This document shows positions 9,658 to 17,125 of a stretch of 61,757 nucleotides of DNA, in pieces. Each line of letters opens with the position of its first letter. Position 1 is the stretch's first letter. Below the pieces are notes generated by a model. It was not told the DNA's origin. It worked only from the letters and a program-made list of their open reading frames with translations, and ran no database searches. The stretch spans positions 1 to 61,757 of the forward strand of contig CANJIU010000054.1 in the NCBI GenBank assembly GCA_947474365.1. The letters run 5' to 3'. Made by a program: the position numbers and the translations under genes. The DNA is from Opitutia bacterium. Its GTDB lineage: Bacteria > Verrucomicrobiota > Verrucomicrobiia > Opitutales > Opitutaceae.

Positions 9658-10333
9658 CCCTGCGACTCAGCGGGGCGCGGGCCACCGGGTGTTCATCGAT
9701 TTCGACAACACGATCACGATCGGCGACATGCTCGACGGGGTGATCGAGCGGTTCGCCGGCGACGAGAGTTGGCGCACGTTTGAGGAGGACTGGGCGGTCG
9801 GACGCATCGGAACGCGTGCCTGTCTCGAGGGTCAGGTGCTCACGTTGCGTGCAGAATGGTCGGAGCTGCGGGCGCACCTCGACGGGATTGAACTCGACCC
9901 GGGCTTCGCCGTCCTGCGCGATCAACTTCGCCGCGAACAGGTCGAGTTCACAATTCTCAGCGACAATTTTGACCTCTTCGTCAGCCACCTGCTGCAGCGC
10001 CACGGCCTGGACGACGTGCCGTTCCAGTCGAATCATGTGGAGCGGGTGGGGAATCGGTTTCTTCCCTCGTTTCCCCATGCGAATCCCGAGTGCCCGGGCT
10101 GCGCCCATTGCAAGAAAACCCACTTCCTGCCGCCTCATCACGACGCGCGCCGGGTGATCTACATCGGCGACGGTCGCTCCGACGTGTGTCCGTCGCTCCA
10201 CGCGGACATCGTTTTTGCCAAGGACAGTCTACTGACCCACCTGCAAAAAAAGGGGATTGCCTGCATTCCGTATCGCAATTTGACCGAGGTGTCGCAACGG
10301 CTCGAAACCATTCTGCATGACAACGTCCAATGA
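9650..10333 (+). CDS. HAD-IB family phosphatase (MtnX / phosphoserine-phosphatase-like)
   Basis: This 227-residue protein has HAD motif I D17-F-D19-N-T (FIDFDNTIT), a motif II candidate TILSDN near residues 101-106, and motif III/IV YIGDGRSD near 171-178, where the two Asp would hold Mg2+. The overall form fits MtnX-like or SerB-like phosphatases acting on small phosphorylated metabolites. A tight Cys cluster CPGCAHC (Cys148, 151, 154) in the region before motif IV could bind a metal. The GTG start is set by GGAGG at 9637 and overlaps the hydrolase stop by 8 bp; the end overlaps the aminotransferase start by 17 bp, so the genes are translationally coupled. The substrate is unknown. Confidence 0.8.
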   Translation: MPDPATQRGAGHRVFIDFDNTITIGDMLDGVIERFAGDESWRTFEEDWAVGRIGTRACLEGQVLTLRAEWSELRAHLDGIELDPGFAVLRDQLRREQVEFTILSDNFDLFVSHLLQRHGLDDVPFQSNHVERVGNRFLPSFPHANPECPGCAHCKKTHFLPPHHDARRVIYIGDGRSDVCPSLHADIVFAKDSLLTHLQKKGIACIPYRNLTEVSQRLETILHDNVQ

Positions 10334-11750
10334 ACCGGCTCTGACCAAGGGATCGCTCGACGAAAAAGCGCTGCTCGAACTCGAGTCGCGCTATTGTTCA
10401 TGTGGCGACACGGTGCATTATGCGAAGGAACTGAATTTTTTTGCCGAGGCGAAAGGCAGCTTCCTTTACGACCGCAAGGGCACCGAATACCTCGACCTGC
10501 AGATGTGGTATTCGGCGGCAAATTTTGGCTATCGCAACGAGCGGCTGAACGCGGCGTTGAAGCAACAGATCGACACCCTGCCGCAGCTCGCGAGCCAGTA
10601 CCTCCACGAGGAGCGCGTATTGCTCGCCACCAAGCTGGCGCAGCGGATTGAGCGGACCCTCGGCGTCAAGGGGCGGATTCACTTCAACGTCGGCGGCGCA
10701 TCCGCGATCGAAGACGCGATGAAGATCGTCCGCAACCACACGGGGCGGAACCACACTTTCGCGTTCATGGGCGGTTACCACGGCCGGACGCTCGGCGCTT
10801 CGGCGGTCACCTCAAGCTACCGCTACCGCGAACGCTTCGGTCACTTCGGCGACCGCGCTAACTTCATCCCGTATCCCTATTGCTTCCGCTGTCACCTCGA
10901 CAAGACGCCCGACACCTGCGGCATCGCCTGCCTGCGCCAGTTCGAGAAGCTCTTCGAGTCGGAATACTACTCGGTGGTGAATCCGAAGAACAACCGGAGT
11001 GAATACGGCGGGTTCTTCATCGAACCAGTTCAGGCCACCGGTGGCTACATCGTGCCCCCCAAGGGCTATTTCAAGGAGCTGAAGCAAACGCTGAACAAGT
11101 ACGGCATCCTGCTCGTCGATGACGAAATCCAGATGGGATTCTTCCGCACGGGAAAATTCCTTTCGATCGAGCATTTTGACGTGGTGCCGGACGTGATCGT
11201 CTTCGGCAAGGCGATGACCAACGGACTGAATCCGATTTCCGGAATCTGGGCGCGCGAGGACCTGATCTCGCCACAGGTTTTTCCGCCGGGCTCGACCCAC
11301 TCGACGTTTTCGGCGAACCCGCTCGGTACGGCGGCGGGCCTCGCGGTGATGGATCTGATCGAGGCGGAGGGCGATATGGAGGGAATGGTCATGCGCAAGG
11401 GAGCGTATTTCCTCCAGAAGTTGCAGGAACTCCGCCGGCGGCACCCGTGCATCGGCCACGTCGAAGGACTCGGTCTCGCGCTTCGGATGGAAATGTGCCG
11501 GGACGACAGCACTGCGCCCGATCGGGAACTGACCGACGCGATCATGAGCATCGGCCTCGCAGGCGATCTTTCCGCCGGCGGCAAGAAGCGCGGCCTGATT
11601 CTCGACATCGGAGGCTATTACAAAAACGTCTTCACGCTCGCGCCCTCCCTCTACATCACCGAGGAGGAAATTGATCTGGGAATCGCGCTTTTCGAGGAGG
11701 CGCTCATTCGCGCCCGCCGGGCTCGCGGACAAAAGGTGGGTGCCGCTTAA
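10317..11750 (+). CDS. Class III PLP-dependent aminotransferase
   Basis: 477 residues. The PLP Schiff-base lysine is K298 in VIVFGKAMTNG, preceded by the DDEIQMGFFRTGK segment whose Asp contacts the pyridine nitrogen. The phosphate-binding region is GGASAIEDAMK and the GGYHGRTLGAS motif follows, as in ornithine/putrescine/omega-amino-acid aminotransferases. A four-Cys stretch (YCFRCHLDKTPDTCGIAC) occurs in part of this family. It would move an amino group between a primary amine or amino acid and a carbonyl. As the last gene of the ACP-ketosynthase operon it could aminate the product or supply an amine head group; both are inferences. It ends 14 bp from the convergent acyltransferase gene. 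Confidence 0.9.
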   Translation: MTTSNEPALTKGSLDEKALLELESRYCSCGDTVHYAKELNFFAEAKGSFLYDRKGTEYLDLQMWYSAANFGYRNERLNAALKQQIDTLPQLASQYLHEERVLLATKLAQRIERTLGVKGRIHFNVGGASAIEDAMKIVRNHTGRNHTFAFMGGYHGRTLGASAVTSSYRYRERFGHFGDRANFIPYPYCFRCHLDKTPDTCGIACLRQFEKLFESEYYSVVNPKNNRSEYGGFFIEPVQATGGYIVPPKGYFKELKQTLNKYGILLVDDEIQMGFFRTGKFLSIEHFDVVPDVIVFGKAMTNGLNPISGIWAREDLISPQVFPPGSTHSTFSANPLGTAAGLAVMDLIEAEGDMEGMVMRKGAYFLQKLQELRRRHPCIGHVEGLGLALRMEMCRDDSTAPDRELTDAIMSIGLAGDLSAGGKKRGLILDIGGYYKNVFTLAPSLYITEEEIDLGIALFEEALIRARRARGQKVGAA

Positions 11751-11764
11751 CGGCGGCCGCCCGC

Positions 11765-12949
11765 TTACTTCCCGTGCGTTCCGCTCTCCGCGTCGGGGTG
11801 AGCGCGGAGATAATTGGCGAGATCGGAATCGAGCGTCTTCCAACTCACCCCGCGGGCAATCTGGCGGTAGGCGAAATTCACGAGGGGATTGCAGTGCCGT
11901 GATACGTTGAACAGCGGAACGAGCGCGTGCCCCAGATCGATCTTCGCCCGGTAGCCCGTTTGCCCGCTTTGAAGTTCAGTCGCACCGGTCGCGTAGGCGT
12001 GCTCAAGTGCCGCTTCGAACAGCCGGAAGTAAAGGTAGCTCTTGCCCGCCCGCCGGTAGTCGAGGCCGATGAATTTATTGATCAGGCGATTGCCGATCCG
12101 CAGCACCATCATGAACGTCACCAGCTCGCCCGTCGCTTTCTCGCGCTGGAGAATGAAGCGCACCGGTTCCAGGCTGCGCACCCGCTCGAAAAACGTCCGG
12201 TCGAGCCGCTCGAATTTCGTCTTTCCCTTTTCAAACGTCTGCAGAAAGAGGCCGAAGATTTCCCCTAGTTCGCGGTCCGAAGGCTGCGCGATCACGCTGG
12301 TCTCGAGTTCAATCGTTTCCCTGGATCGACGCAGCTTCTTGCGCAGATTGTGGCGGTGGGAACTGCTGAGCGCCTGAAAATAATCCTCCTTCGTCTTTCC
12401 CGGCAGCGTCGCCTTCGTTCCAGGATAGCTGGGAATCGTGAAAAAGCCGCCGGCCTGCGTCAGGCGCTGCAGGGCCGGGAGGTCGTGCTCTGCAAAGTCC
12501 TTCCAAACGACGAGTGGGGCGTCGAACGACTTCGCGGTGGCCAGGGCAAACGCGCCGAGTTCGTCCACGACTTCGGCGAGCGCGACTCCGGGCACGAGCC
12601 CGACCGTTCCTTCGTCGGCGCATGGTGAGCCGAGGAAAAGCGTGCGTTGATAGCCCGCCGAGGGGAACACCCGAGACGCGGTGTTGAAAAAAAACGCCGC
12701 CACCGGAGGCGCGACCAGCGACATTGGCACGTTGTGCACGAAGCAGGGGGCGATTCCGATCGGCTGACCCCGCGCGGTGATGACGCCATAGGCAAACTCG
12801 AACTGAGACTCCAGATTGCTCGTTTCCAGCGTACGGTACCAGAAGCGGCCTTCCAGCGGCGCGGGGAAGCACGCCTGCCACAGCCGGTCGTCGATTTCGT
12901 CGGACCTTCGGACCAGGGTGATCTGCACGGTGGCTCCGTCGAGAGGCAT
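11765..12949 (-). CDS. FemAB/GNAT-like acyltransferase (Acetyltransf_6 / peptidoglycan-biosynthesis-like)
   Basis: The 394-residue protein contains a segment KEDYFQALSSSHRHNLRKKL followed by SRETIELE, the 'S..R.nlRr' pattern of BioF2-like GNAT acyltransferases (PF13480) and related FemAB-like enzymes. Later ATGELVTFMM and FIGLDYRRAGKSYLYFRLFE match the acyl-CoA or acyl-donor binding part. Members transfer acyl or aminoacyl groups to amines on lipids, sugars or peptides. Start ATG 12949 lies 2 bp after the upstream small-transporter gene; a longer open frame to 13168 runs through that gene and is not credible. Last gene of a three-gene minus-strand operon that converges on the ACP/aminotransferase operon. 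Confidence 0.75.
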   Translation of the reverse strand: MPLDGATVQITLVRRSDEIDDRLWQACFPAPLEGRFWYRTLETSNLESQFEFAYGVITARGQPIGIAPCFVHNVPMSLVAPPVAAFFFNTASRVFPSAGYQRTLFLGSPCADEGTVGLVPGVALAEVVDELGAFALATAKSFDAPLVVWKDFAEHDLPALQRLTQAGGFFTIPSYPGTKATLPGKTKEDYFQALSSSHRHNLRKKLRRSRETIELETSVIAQPSDRELGEIFGLFLQTFEKGKTKFERLDRTFFERVRSLEPVRFILQREKATGELVTFMMVLRIGNRLINKFIGLDYRRAGKSYLYFRLFEAALEHAYATGATELQSGQTGYRAKIDLGHALVPLFNVSRHCNPLVNFAYRQIARGVSWKTLDSDLANYLRAHPDAESGTHGK

Positions 12950-12951
12950 GG

Positions 12952-13326
12952 TCAAAGGGCGATGAAGACGGTCCCGGCCAGGATGCAGCCGATGCCGAGC
13001 CATCGGACACGGCCGACGGTTTCCCCGAGGAACAGCCGGGAAAGCAACGCAACGCCGACAAAGCAAAGACTGCCGAGCGGGTAGGCCGTGCTTACCTCCA
13101 GCCGGCTCAGTGCCAGCGTATAGAGGGCGATTTCGACTCCGTACAAAATCACCCCGAGCGCAATCCAAGCAGAAGGTGGAAAGGGCAACCGACCAATCAG
13201 GAGGGAACGTTTCGCCGCGTCGGCCACGATGCTGCCATCGGCGCCGATCTTGAGCGCGACCTGCGCGACACTTTCAATCGCCATCGCGACGACGACGATG
13301 AGGATGCCAATCAATTTGTCCGTCAT
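12952..13326 (-). CDS. Small EmrE/ArnF-like four-helix membrane protein
   Basis: A 124-residue hydrophobic protein with four predicted membrane segments (about 4-22, 47-68, 73-92, 99-123). The first helix carries an acidic residue in AIESVAQVALK, the position where SMR/DMT proteins have their functional Glu, and the third has SRLEVSTAYPLGSL, typical of the EamA/SMR fold. Two such genes lie side by side, overlapping by 4 bp, the arrangement of heteromeric pairs such as ArnE/ArnF, which flip an undecaprenyl-linked aminosugar. It may move a lipid-linked intermediate or small cation; the substrate is unknown. Confidence 0.75.
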   Translation of the reverse strand: MTDKLIGILIVVVAMAIESVAQVALKIGADGSIVADAAKRSLLIGRLPFPPSAWIALGVILYGVEIALYTLALSRLEVSTAYPLGSLCFVGVALLSRLFLGETVGRVRWLGIGCILAGTVFIAL

Positions 13327-13754
13327 GACGGCGTGCCCTCGACCGCCGCGACGGCTGGCGCGGTCGTGCGATGCGGCGTTCGGGTGATGAAATAGATTCC
13401 GATGAAAATCAGCGCCACTCCCGTCACCTTCGAGCCGGAGATTTTTTCGTTCAGGGAGTGGTGGGAAATTGCCAGCACCGAAATGTAGCTCACCGCGGTG
13501 AGTGGCTGTGCAAAGCTGAGGTCCGATTCGGCCAGCAGCCGCAACCAGATGAAGAGCTGCGCCGCAAACGCCAGCATCGCGAGGTAGAAGACGGGATTGA
13601 TCGCCACTGCCCGCGCCACCACCGCGAAGGAGGCGGTGGCCGGGATGCCGTCGAGCGCGTACTTCCAGGCGATCTGCACCAGCGTATCCACGATAATCGT
13701 CAGCGTGATGCCGATGACCACCGTGCGGGGAAGTGGGGGATGCGTCGGATTCAA
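13323..13754 (-). CDS. Small EmrE/ArnE-like membrane protein, partner of the next gene
   Basis: About 143 residues with four hydrophobic segments: GITLTIIVDTLVQIAWKYAL, then about 45-70, 75-95 and 103-122 (VTGVALIFIGIYFITR). The first helix has an Asp (IVDTLVQIAWK) in place of the usual SMR Glu, and SDLSFAQPLTAVSYISVL matches the conserved EamA/SMR third helix. The start is uncertain: TTG 13754 begins just before the first helix, while the open frame to 14096 antisense to the TPR gene is not convincing. The stop overlaps the next SMR-type gene by 4 bp, supporting translation of a heterodimer. Confidence 0.65.
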   Translation of the reverse strand: MNPTHPPLPRTVVIGITLTIIVDTLVQIAWKYALDGIPATASFAVVARAVAINPVFYLAMLAFAAQLFIWLRLLAESDLSFAQPLTAVSYISVLAISHHSLNEKISGSKVTGVALIFIGIYFITRTPHRTTAPAVAAVEGTPS

Positions 13755-13938
13755 ATCGTTACGCCGGGGCGCACGCGAAATTCGGCGGAAACGGAGTGGC
13801 GGGAGAAACCATCGCCGGAGAAAAAAGTAACGGTGGCGGCGCGGCAAGACCGTCCGTGGCGTTGGGCCGGGCAAACTTTCGCTTCCCGGCGGGATGGCGT
13901 GTCTCCATAGCTGTTGGGCGACCTCTCGCTTTTCGACC

Positions 13939-14793
13939 ATGACACCCGACCTCGCGCCGCGCTGCCTTCCCTCGGTCCTTTTGGGAACGGCGCTCGCGCT
14001 GGGGATTCTCGTCGCGTGTCTGGTCGCGGCGGATTCGACTTCCGCACCTGTGCCGGGTCCGAAGGAGGTCGCGGCGCGAGCCGAACTCGAGCGCATCGTG
14101 GCCGCCGAACCGCGGAACGCCGCGGCGTGCTTCCGACTGGGTCAGCTGCTGCGCGAACGGTTTGGCCCCGCACAATTGGAGCAGGCGGCGACCTGGCTCT
14201 CCCAGGCCGCGCGGCTGGAGCCGAACAACGTGACCTATCTCACGGAATTTGGTGGGGCGTCGCTGGAACTGGCTGATCACGTTCGTTCTTTTTCCGCCGC
14301 CACCCGCGGGCGGGATGCCCTCGAGAAGGCCGTGAAGCTCGATGCCGACAACCTCGATGCTCGGGAGGGACTCTTTCAATTTTATCGCCAGGCGCCCTGG
14401 CCGTTGGGCAGCGATGCGCGGGCACACGCTCAACTTGGCGAGATTCGGCGCCGCGATCCGGGACGGGCATTTTCCGTCGACGCTCAGGTGCTAATCGCCC
14501 TCAACGAATTTTCCGCGGTGTTCCGGCTTTGTGACGAGGAATTGGGGAAGAAACCCGACAACTACGCGGCGCTTTTTCATTTCGGCCGGGCGGCGGCGGT
14601 GTGCGGTCAAAACCTGGAGCGCGGTCTCGCCCGGCTTCGCCGTTGTCTAGAGCTCCCGGAGCCTGGCCCTGACTATCCGGACCACGCCGCCGTCTGGCGA
14701 AACATCGGCGACATTCTTGAAAAATCGCATCAGCCGGAGGCGGCGCGGGCCGCCCGTGATTCGGCTCGCGGGCTCCAGCCTTTGCAGGAATGA
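13939..14793 (+). CDS. Exported or membrane-anchored TPR-repeat protein
   Basis: 284 residues. An N-terminal hydrophobic helix (about 10-31) looks like an uncleaved signal or membrane anchor. The rest is helical with TPR-like units: AACFRLGQLLRERFG ... LEQAATWLSQAARLEPNN (about 55-95), ALEKAVKLDADNLDAREGLF (about 120-140), YAALFHFGRAAAVCG and AVWRNIGDILEKSHQPEAARAA near the end. TPRs mediate protein-protein contacts; no enzymatic domain is present. It is divergent from the SMR pair and converges on a response-regulator gene. ATG 13939 was chosen; upstream in-frame codons lack support. Confidence 0.75.
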   Translation: MTPDLAPRCLPSVLLGTALALGILVACLVAADSTSAPVPGPKEVAARAELERIVAAEPRNAAACFRLGQLLRERFGPAQLEQAATWLSQAARLEPNNVTYLTEFGGASLELADHVRSFSAATRGRDALEKAVKLDADNLDAREGLFQFYRQAPWPLGSDARAHAQLGEIRRRDPGRAFSVDAQVLIALNEFSAVFRLCDEELGKKPDNYAALFHFGRAAAVCGQNLERGLARLRRCLELPEPGPDYPDHAAVWRNIGDILEKSHQPEAARAARDSARGLQPLQE

Positions 14794-14819
14794 GTTCGCT
14801 CGGTCGCGGGGAGTCCGGC

Positions 14820-15263
14820 TCAGCTCTCCTCTCCGTCGTCCAACAGGGTGTCCAGGATTTCCTCGATGGTCGATGTCACCACTTCGCGTGCCCCATGTTT
14901 CAACACGTAGCCCGATGCCCCGAGTGCTTGGAACTCCCTCACGGTGGTGATTTCGTTCTTCGATGTTACGACAACGACCACGGCATTGGGATCGATCTCG
15001 TTGAGCCGGCTGAGCGTTTCCTGGCCGGAAACGTGTGGCATGTTGACATCCAGGAGCACGATGGAGGGCTGGTATTTCTGGTAGAGTTCTAGCCCCTCGA
15101 TTCCGCCTGCAGCCTCCCGGATCTCAGAAACGCCGAGCGCACTTAGGATCAACCGCAAATACGCGCGGACGTGCGGCTCGTCGTCGACAACGAGGGCGGT
15201 GAGCGCCGCGCGCGCATTCGTGGTAGGCCCGGCCGACTCGATCCGGGAGGTTGAGGCGTGCAT
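14820..15263 (-). CDS. Single-domain response regulator (CheY-like)
   Basis: A 147-residue protein made almost only of a receiver domain. Acidic pocket D27-D28 in VVDDEP, phosphoacceptor D72 in IVLLDVNMP, T100 in VVVTSKN and K122 in YVLKHG are all present, so it should be phosphorylated by a histidine kinase and signal by protein contact. No output domain follows and no kinase gene is adjacent. About 20 disordered residues precede the domain. ATG 15263 is preferred over a GTG at 15281. Confidence 0.88.
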   Translation of the reverse strand: MHASTSRIESAGPTTNARAALTALVVDDEPHVRAYLRLILSALGVSEIREAAGGIEGLELYQKYQPSIVLLDVNMPHVSGQETLSRLNEIDPNAVVVVVTSKNEITTVREFQALGASGYVLKHGAREVVTSTIEEILDTLLDDGEES

Positions 15264-15409
15264 GACCCTTTTAGTCGGCACGACCTTCCGGCACTTGAAT
15301 GAAAATTACCGGCTGCCAGGTTCAGGTTCATTTCGATCTCGGTTCAGTGCGGAGGGAAATCGAGTGACAGTTGTGCGAATATCACGTTCTTCCAAACTCC
15401 TGAAAACCC

Positions 15410-16015
15410 ATGAGCAACCAACTTGACGAACTGAAGGGCCTTGTCGCCACACTTGAAGCCGATCGCGCTGCGCAAAAAGAAAAGGAAAAGCGCGAAGCTT
15501 GGACGAAGTACGTCTCACTCTCGATGATCTGCCTCGCGGTGCTCGCCGCCATCGCCACCCAACGCGGAGCGGGCTACTCGACCGCGACGATGAAACAGCT
15601 CAACGAGGCGACCTTCAATCAGGCCGAGGCCTCGGATCAGTGGGCTTTCTTCCAGGCCAAGGGCATCAAGCAAAGCATCTATGAGCAGGAGCGGGACCGG
15701 CTCAACACCTTGGGGAATGCCGACCCCAAGGTGCTCGCCAGCGTGGTCGCCCGAATCGAGCGTTACGAAAAGGAAAAAAAGGAAATCACGGTCGACGCCA
15801 AGAAGCACGAGGCCAAACGGGACGAGGCGCGCGTGGCCGCGACCCTGGCGTCCGACCGGGCGCGCGAGATGGGGCTGGGAATCTCGGTGTTTCAGATCGC
15901 GATCGCCCTCGGCGGCGTGACCCTGGTGGTCAAAAAACGCTGGATCTGGTCGGTATCGCTGTTGGTCGGAGCCGCCGCCACGCTGCAGATGGCACGGGTC
16001 CTTTGGTGGATGTAG
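15410..16015 (+). CDS. DUF4337-like membrane protein
   Basis: 201 residues: a charged N-terminus, one membrane helix (about 34-50, TKYVSLSMICLAVLAAIAT), a long polar, partly coiled-coil middle (about 60-150) with QWAFFQAKGIKQSIYE, and two C-terminal helices (about 155-176 and 180-198). This layout and the 'sdqWafYQAKsiK' segment match the DUF4337 family, whose function is unknown. The polar middle probably lies on one side of the membrane. It is transcribed away from the response regulator; the gap is 146 bp. Confidence 0.75.
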   Translation: MSNQLDELKGLVATLEADRAAQKEKEKREAWTKYVSLSMICLAVLAAIATQRGAGYSTATMKQLNEATFNQAEASDQWAFFQAKGIKQSIYEQERDRLNTLGNADPKVLASVVARIERYEKEKKEITVDAKKHEAKRDEARVAATLASDRAREMGLGISVFQIAIALGGVTLVVKKRWIWSVSLLVGAAATLQMARVLWWM

Positions 16016-16054
16016 TGGCGGGTGCCTCGGCTGCCGGCCAACCGCTCTGGCCGA

Positions 16055-16447
16055 TCAGAGCAGGTGGTAGACAAATACGGCAAAACCGACGAACTGATCG
16101 ATGACGGGTTTCGGGATGGCGGGAAACTGTTTCGCGGAGTCGTCCGCCATTCGGGCATGGTCGAAGTCCTCCACGTCGACGTACGGCACCCCGGCGGGAT
16201 TGAGAGTGCCGCACGGTCCGACATAGTATCGTGAGGCTGCGCCTCGCATGATCTCGGTTTGAATCGAATCTTTGAAACGCCGCAGCAACGCGATGCGGTT
16301 CGGGTCGTATTCGCCCTGTTTTTTCATGCTGAGTCTCCGGCGGATCTTGCGTTCGGTCTCGCTCCGATCGGTCGCGGGGAACTCATGGACAAGCACGCCC
16401 AAAGAAATCTCGTCCAGACTTGGAGGAGGTTTCTCCCGCGATTTCAT
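16055..16447 (-). CDS. Hypothetical 130-residue protein
   Basis: No family recognised. The chain is soluble and charged; it begins MKSREKPPPSLDEISLGVLV and has a conserved-looking KKQGEYDPNRIALLRRFKDS segment, then an end in PVIDQFVGFAVFVYHLL that is hydrophobic but short. The ATG at 16447 is 13 bp after the VOC-family gene stop, so the two are probably co-transcribed. The longer open frame to 16822 overlaps the VOC gene out of frame and is not used. Confidence 0.55.
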   Translation of the reverse strand: MKSREKPPPSLDEISLGVLVHEFPATDRSETERKIRRRLSMKKQGEYDPNRIALLRRFKDSIQTEIMRGAASRYYVGPCGTLNPAGVPYVDVEDFDHARMADDSAKQFPAIPKPVIDQFVGFAVFVYHLL

Positions 16448-16460
16448 CGTTCGTCCGTTT

Positions 16461-16862
16461 TCAGGAGGGGCGCGGCACGTCGCCCTCGTTGTCCAATTCC
16501 TGACTGAGGCAGAGCACATGGCCGTCGGGGTCGACGATTTCAAATTCGGCGAGTCCGTACGGCATCTGCTCCACCGGTCGATTGACGATGCCGCGAATCT
16601 GAAGGTGGGCGCAGACCTCACGGAACCGGCTGCCCTCAATGCGCAGATAGACATCCCAGTCGTAGCGTTGTGGCTTCGACGAGACCCGCGGCACGCCTCG
16701 GCGCAGCATGATCTCGGCGGCCCCCTTGCGGAGAATGGCAAATTCGAACGGCGGTTTCGCCGGAAACGGATCGCCGGTAAATCCCAACGTGTCGCGATAC
16801 CATTCCATGGATCGGGCGACATCGGTCACGCGCAAGAGGGGAACTGCCAGGGTGACGGCCAT
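16461..16862 (-). CDS. VOC-family (glyoxalase/bleomycin-resistance-like) protein
   Basis: 133 residues. The first half begins VPLLRVTDVARSMEWYRDTLGF and the second contains YGLAEFEIVDPDGHVLCLSQE: the paired beta-alpha-beta-beta-beta units of the vicinal oxygen chelate fold. A Glu in EFEIVDPDG and residues in the first unit are the candidate metal ligands. Such proteins isomerise, bind or modify small molecules and the specific role cannot be read from sequence. ATG 16862 places the fold at the N-terminus; the open frame continues to 16931 but adds only low-complexity residues. Confidence 0.8.
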   Translation of the reverse strand: MAVTLAVPLLRVTDVARSMEWYRDTLGFTGDPFPAKPPFEFAILRKGAAEIMLRRGVPRVSSKPQRYDWDVYLRIEGSRFREVCAHLQIRGIVNRPVEQMPYGLAEFEIVDPDGHVLCLSQELDNEGDVPRPS

Positions 16863-17067
16863 CGCGTTGGGAGTGGTTTGGAGCGGAAAACAGCGGGGAG
16901 GCAATGTCCAACCCAATTGGCGTCGTAGCATAGTCGAAACTCACCGCAAACGGCAAAACCACTTGGGGGAGACGATGCCTCGCGGAAGCCGTCGGAGTTT
17001 CGTGTTCGCTGGCGCGGTGGGGCCCAGAAAATGCGTATTGTCGTCTACGTAGCAATCCTGGGGGTAA

Positions 17068-17083
17068 AACCCTAGATAGGGTT
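17068..17083. promoter_or_regulatory. Perfect 7-2-7 inverted repeat upstream of the PEP-CTERM gene
   Basis: AACCCTA-GA-TAGGGTT lies 42 bp before the start ATG, a plausible operator position or a leader hairpin. No other promoter element was clear. The regulator is unknown. Confidence 0.4.
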
Positions 17084-17125
17084 CGACGTACCTCGCGAAT
17101 GCAGTAACGTTTGAAGCGTCCTCCC

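Noticed and set aside
13755..14096. N-terminal extension of the second SMR-type gene
   Set aside because: Antisense to the TPR gene and rich in Arg/Pro/Ser without hydrophobic helices; the protein fold starts near 13754.
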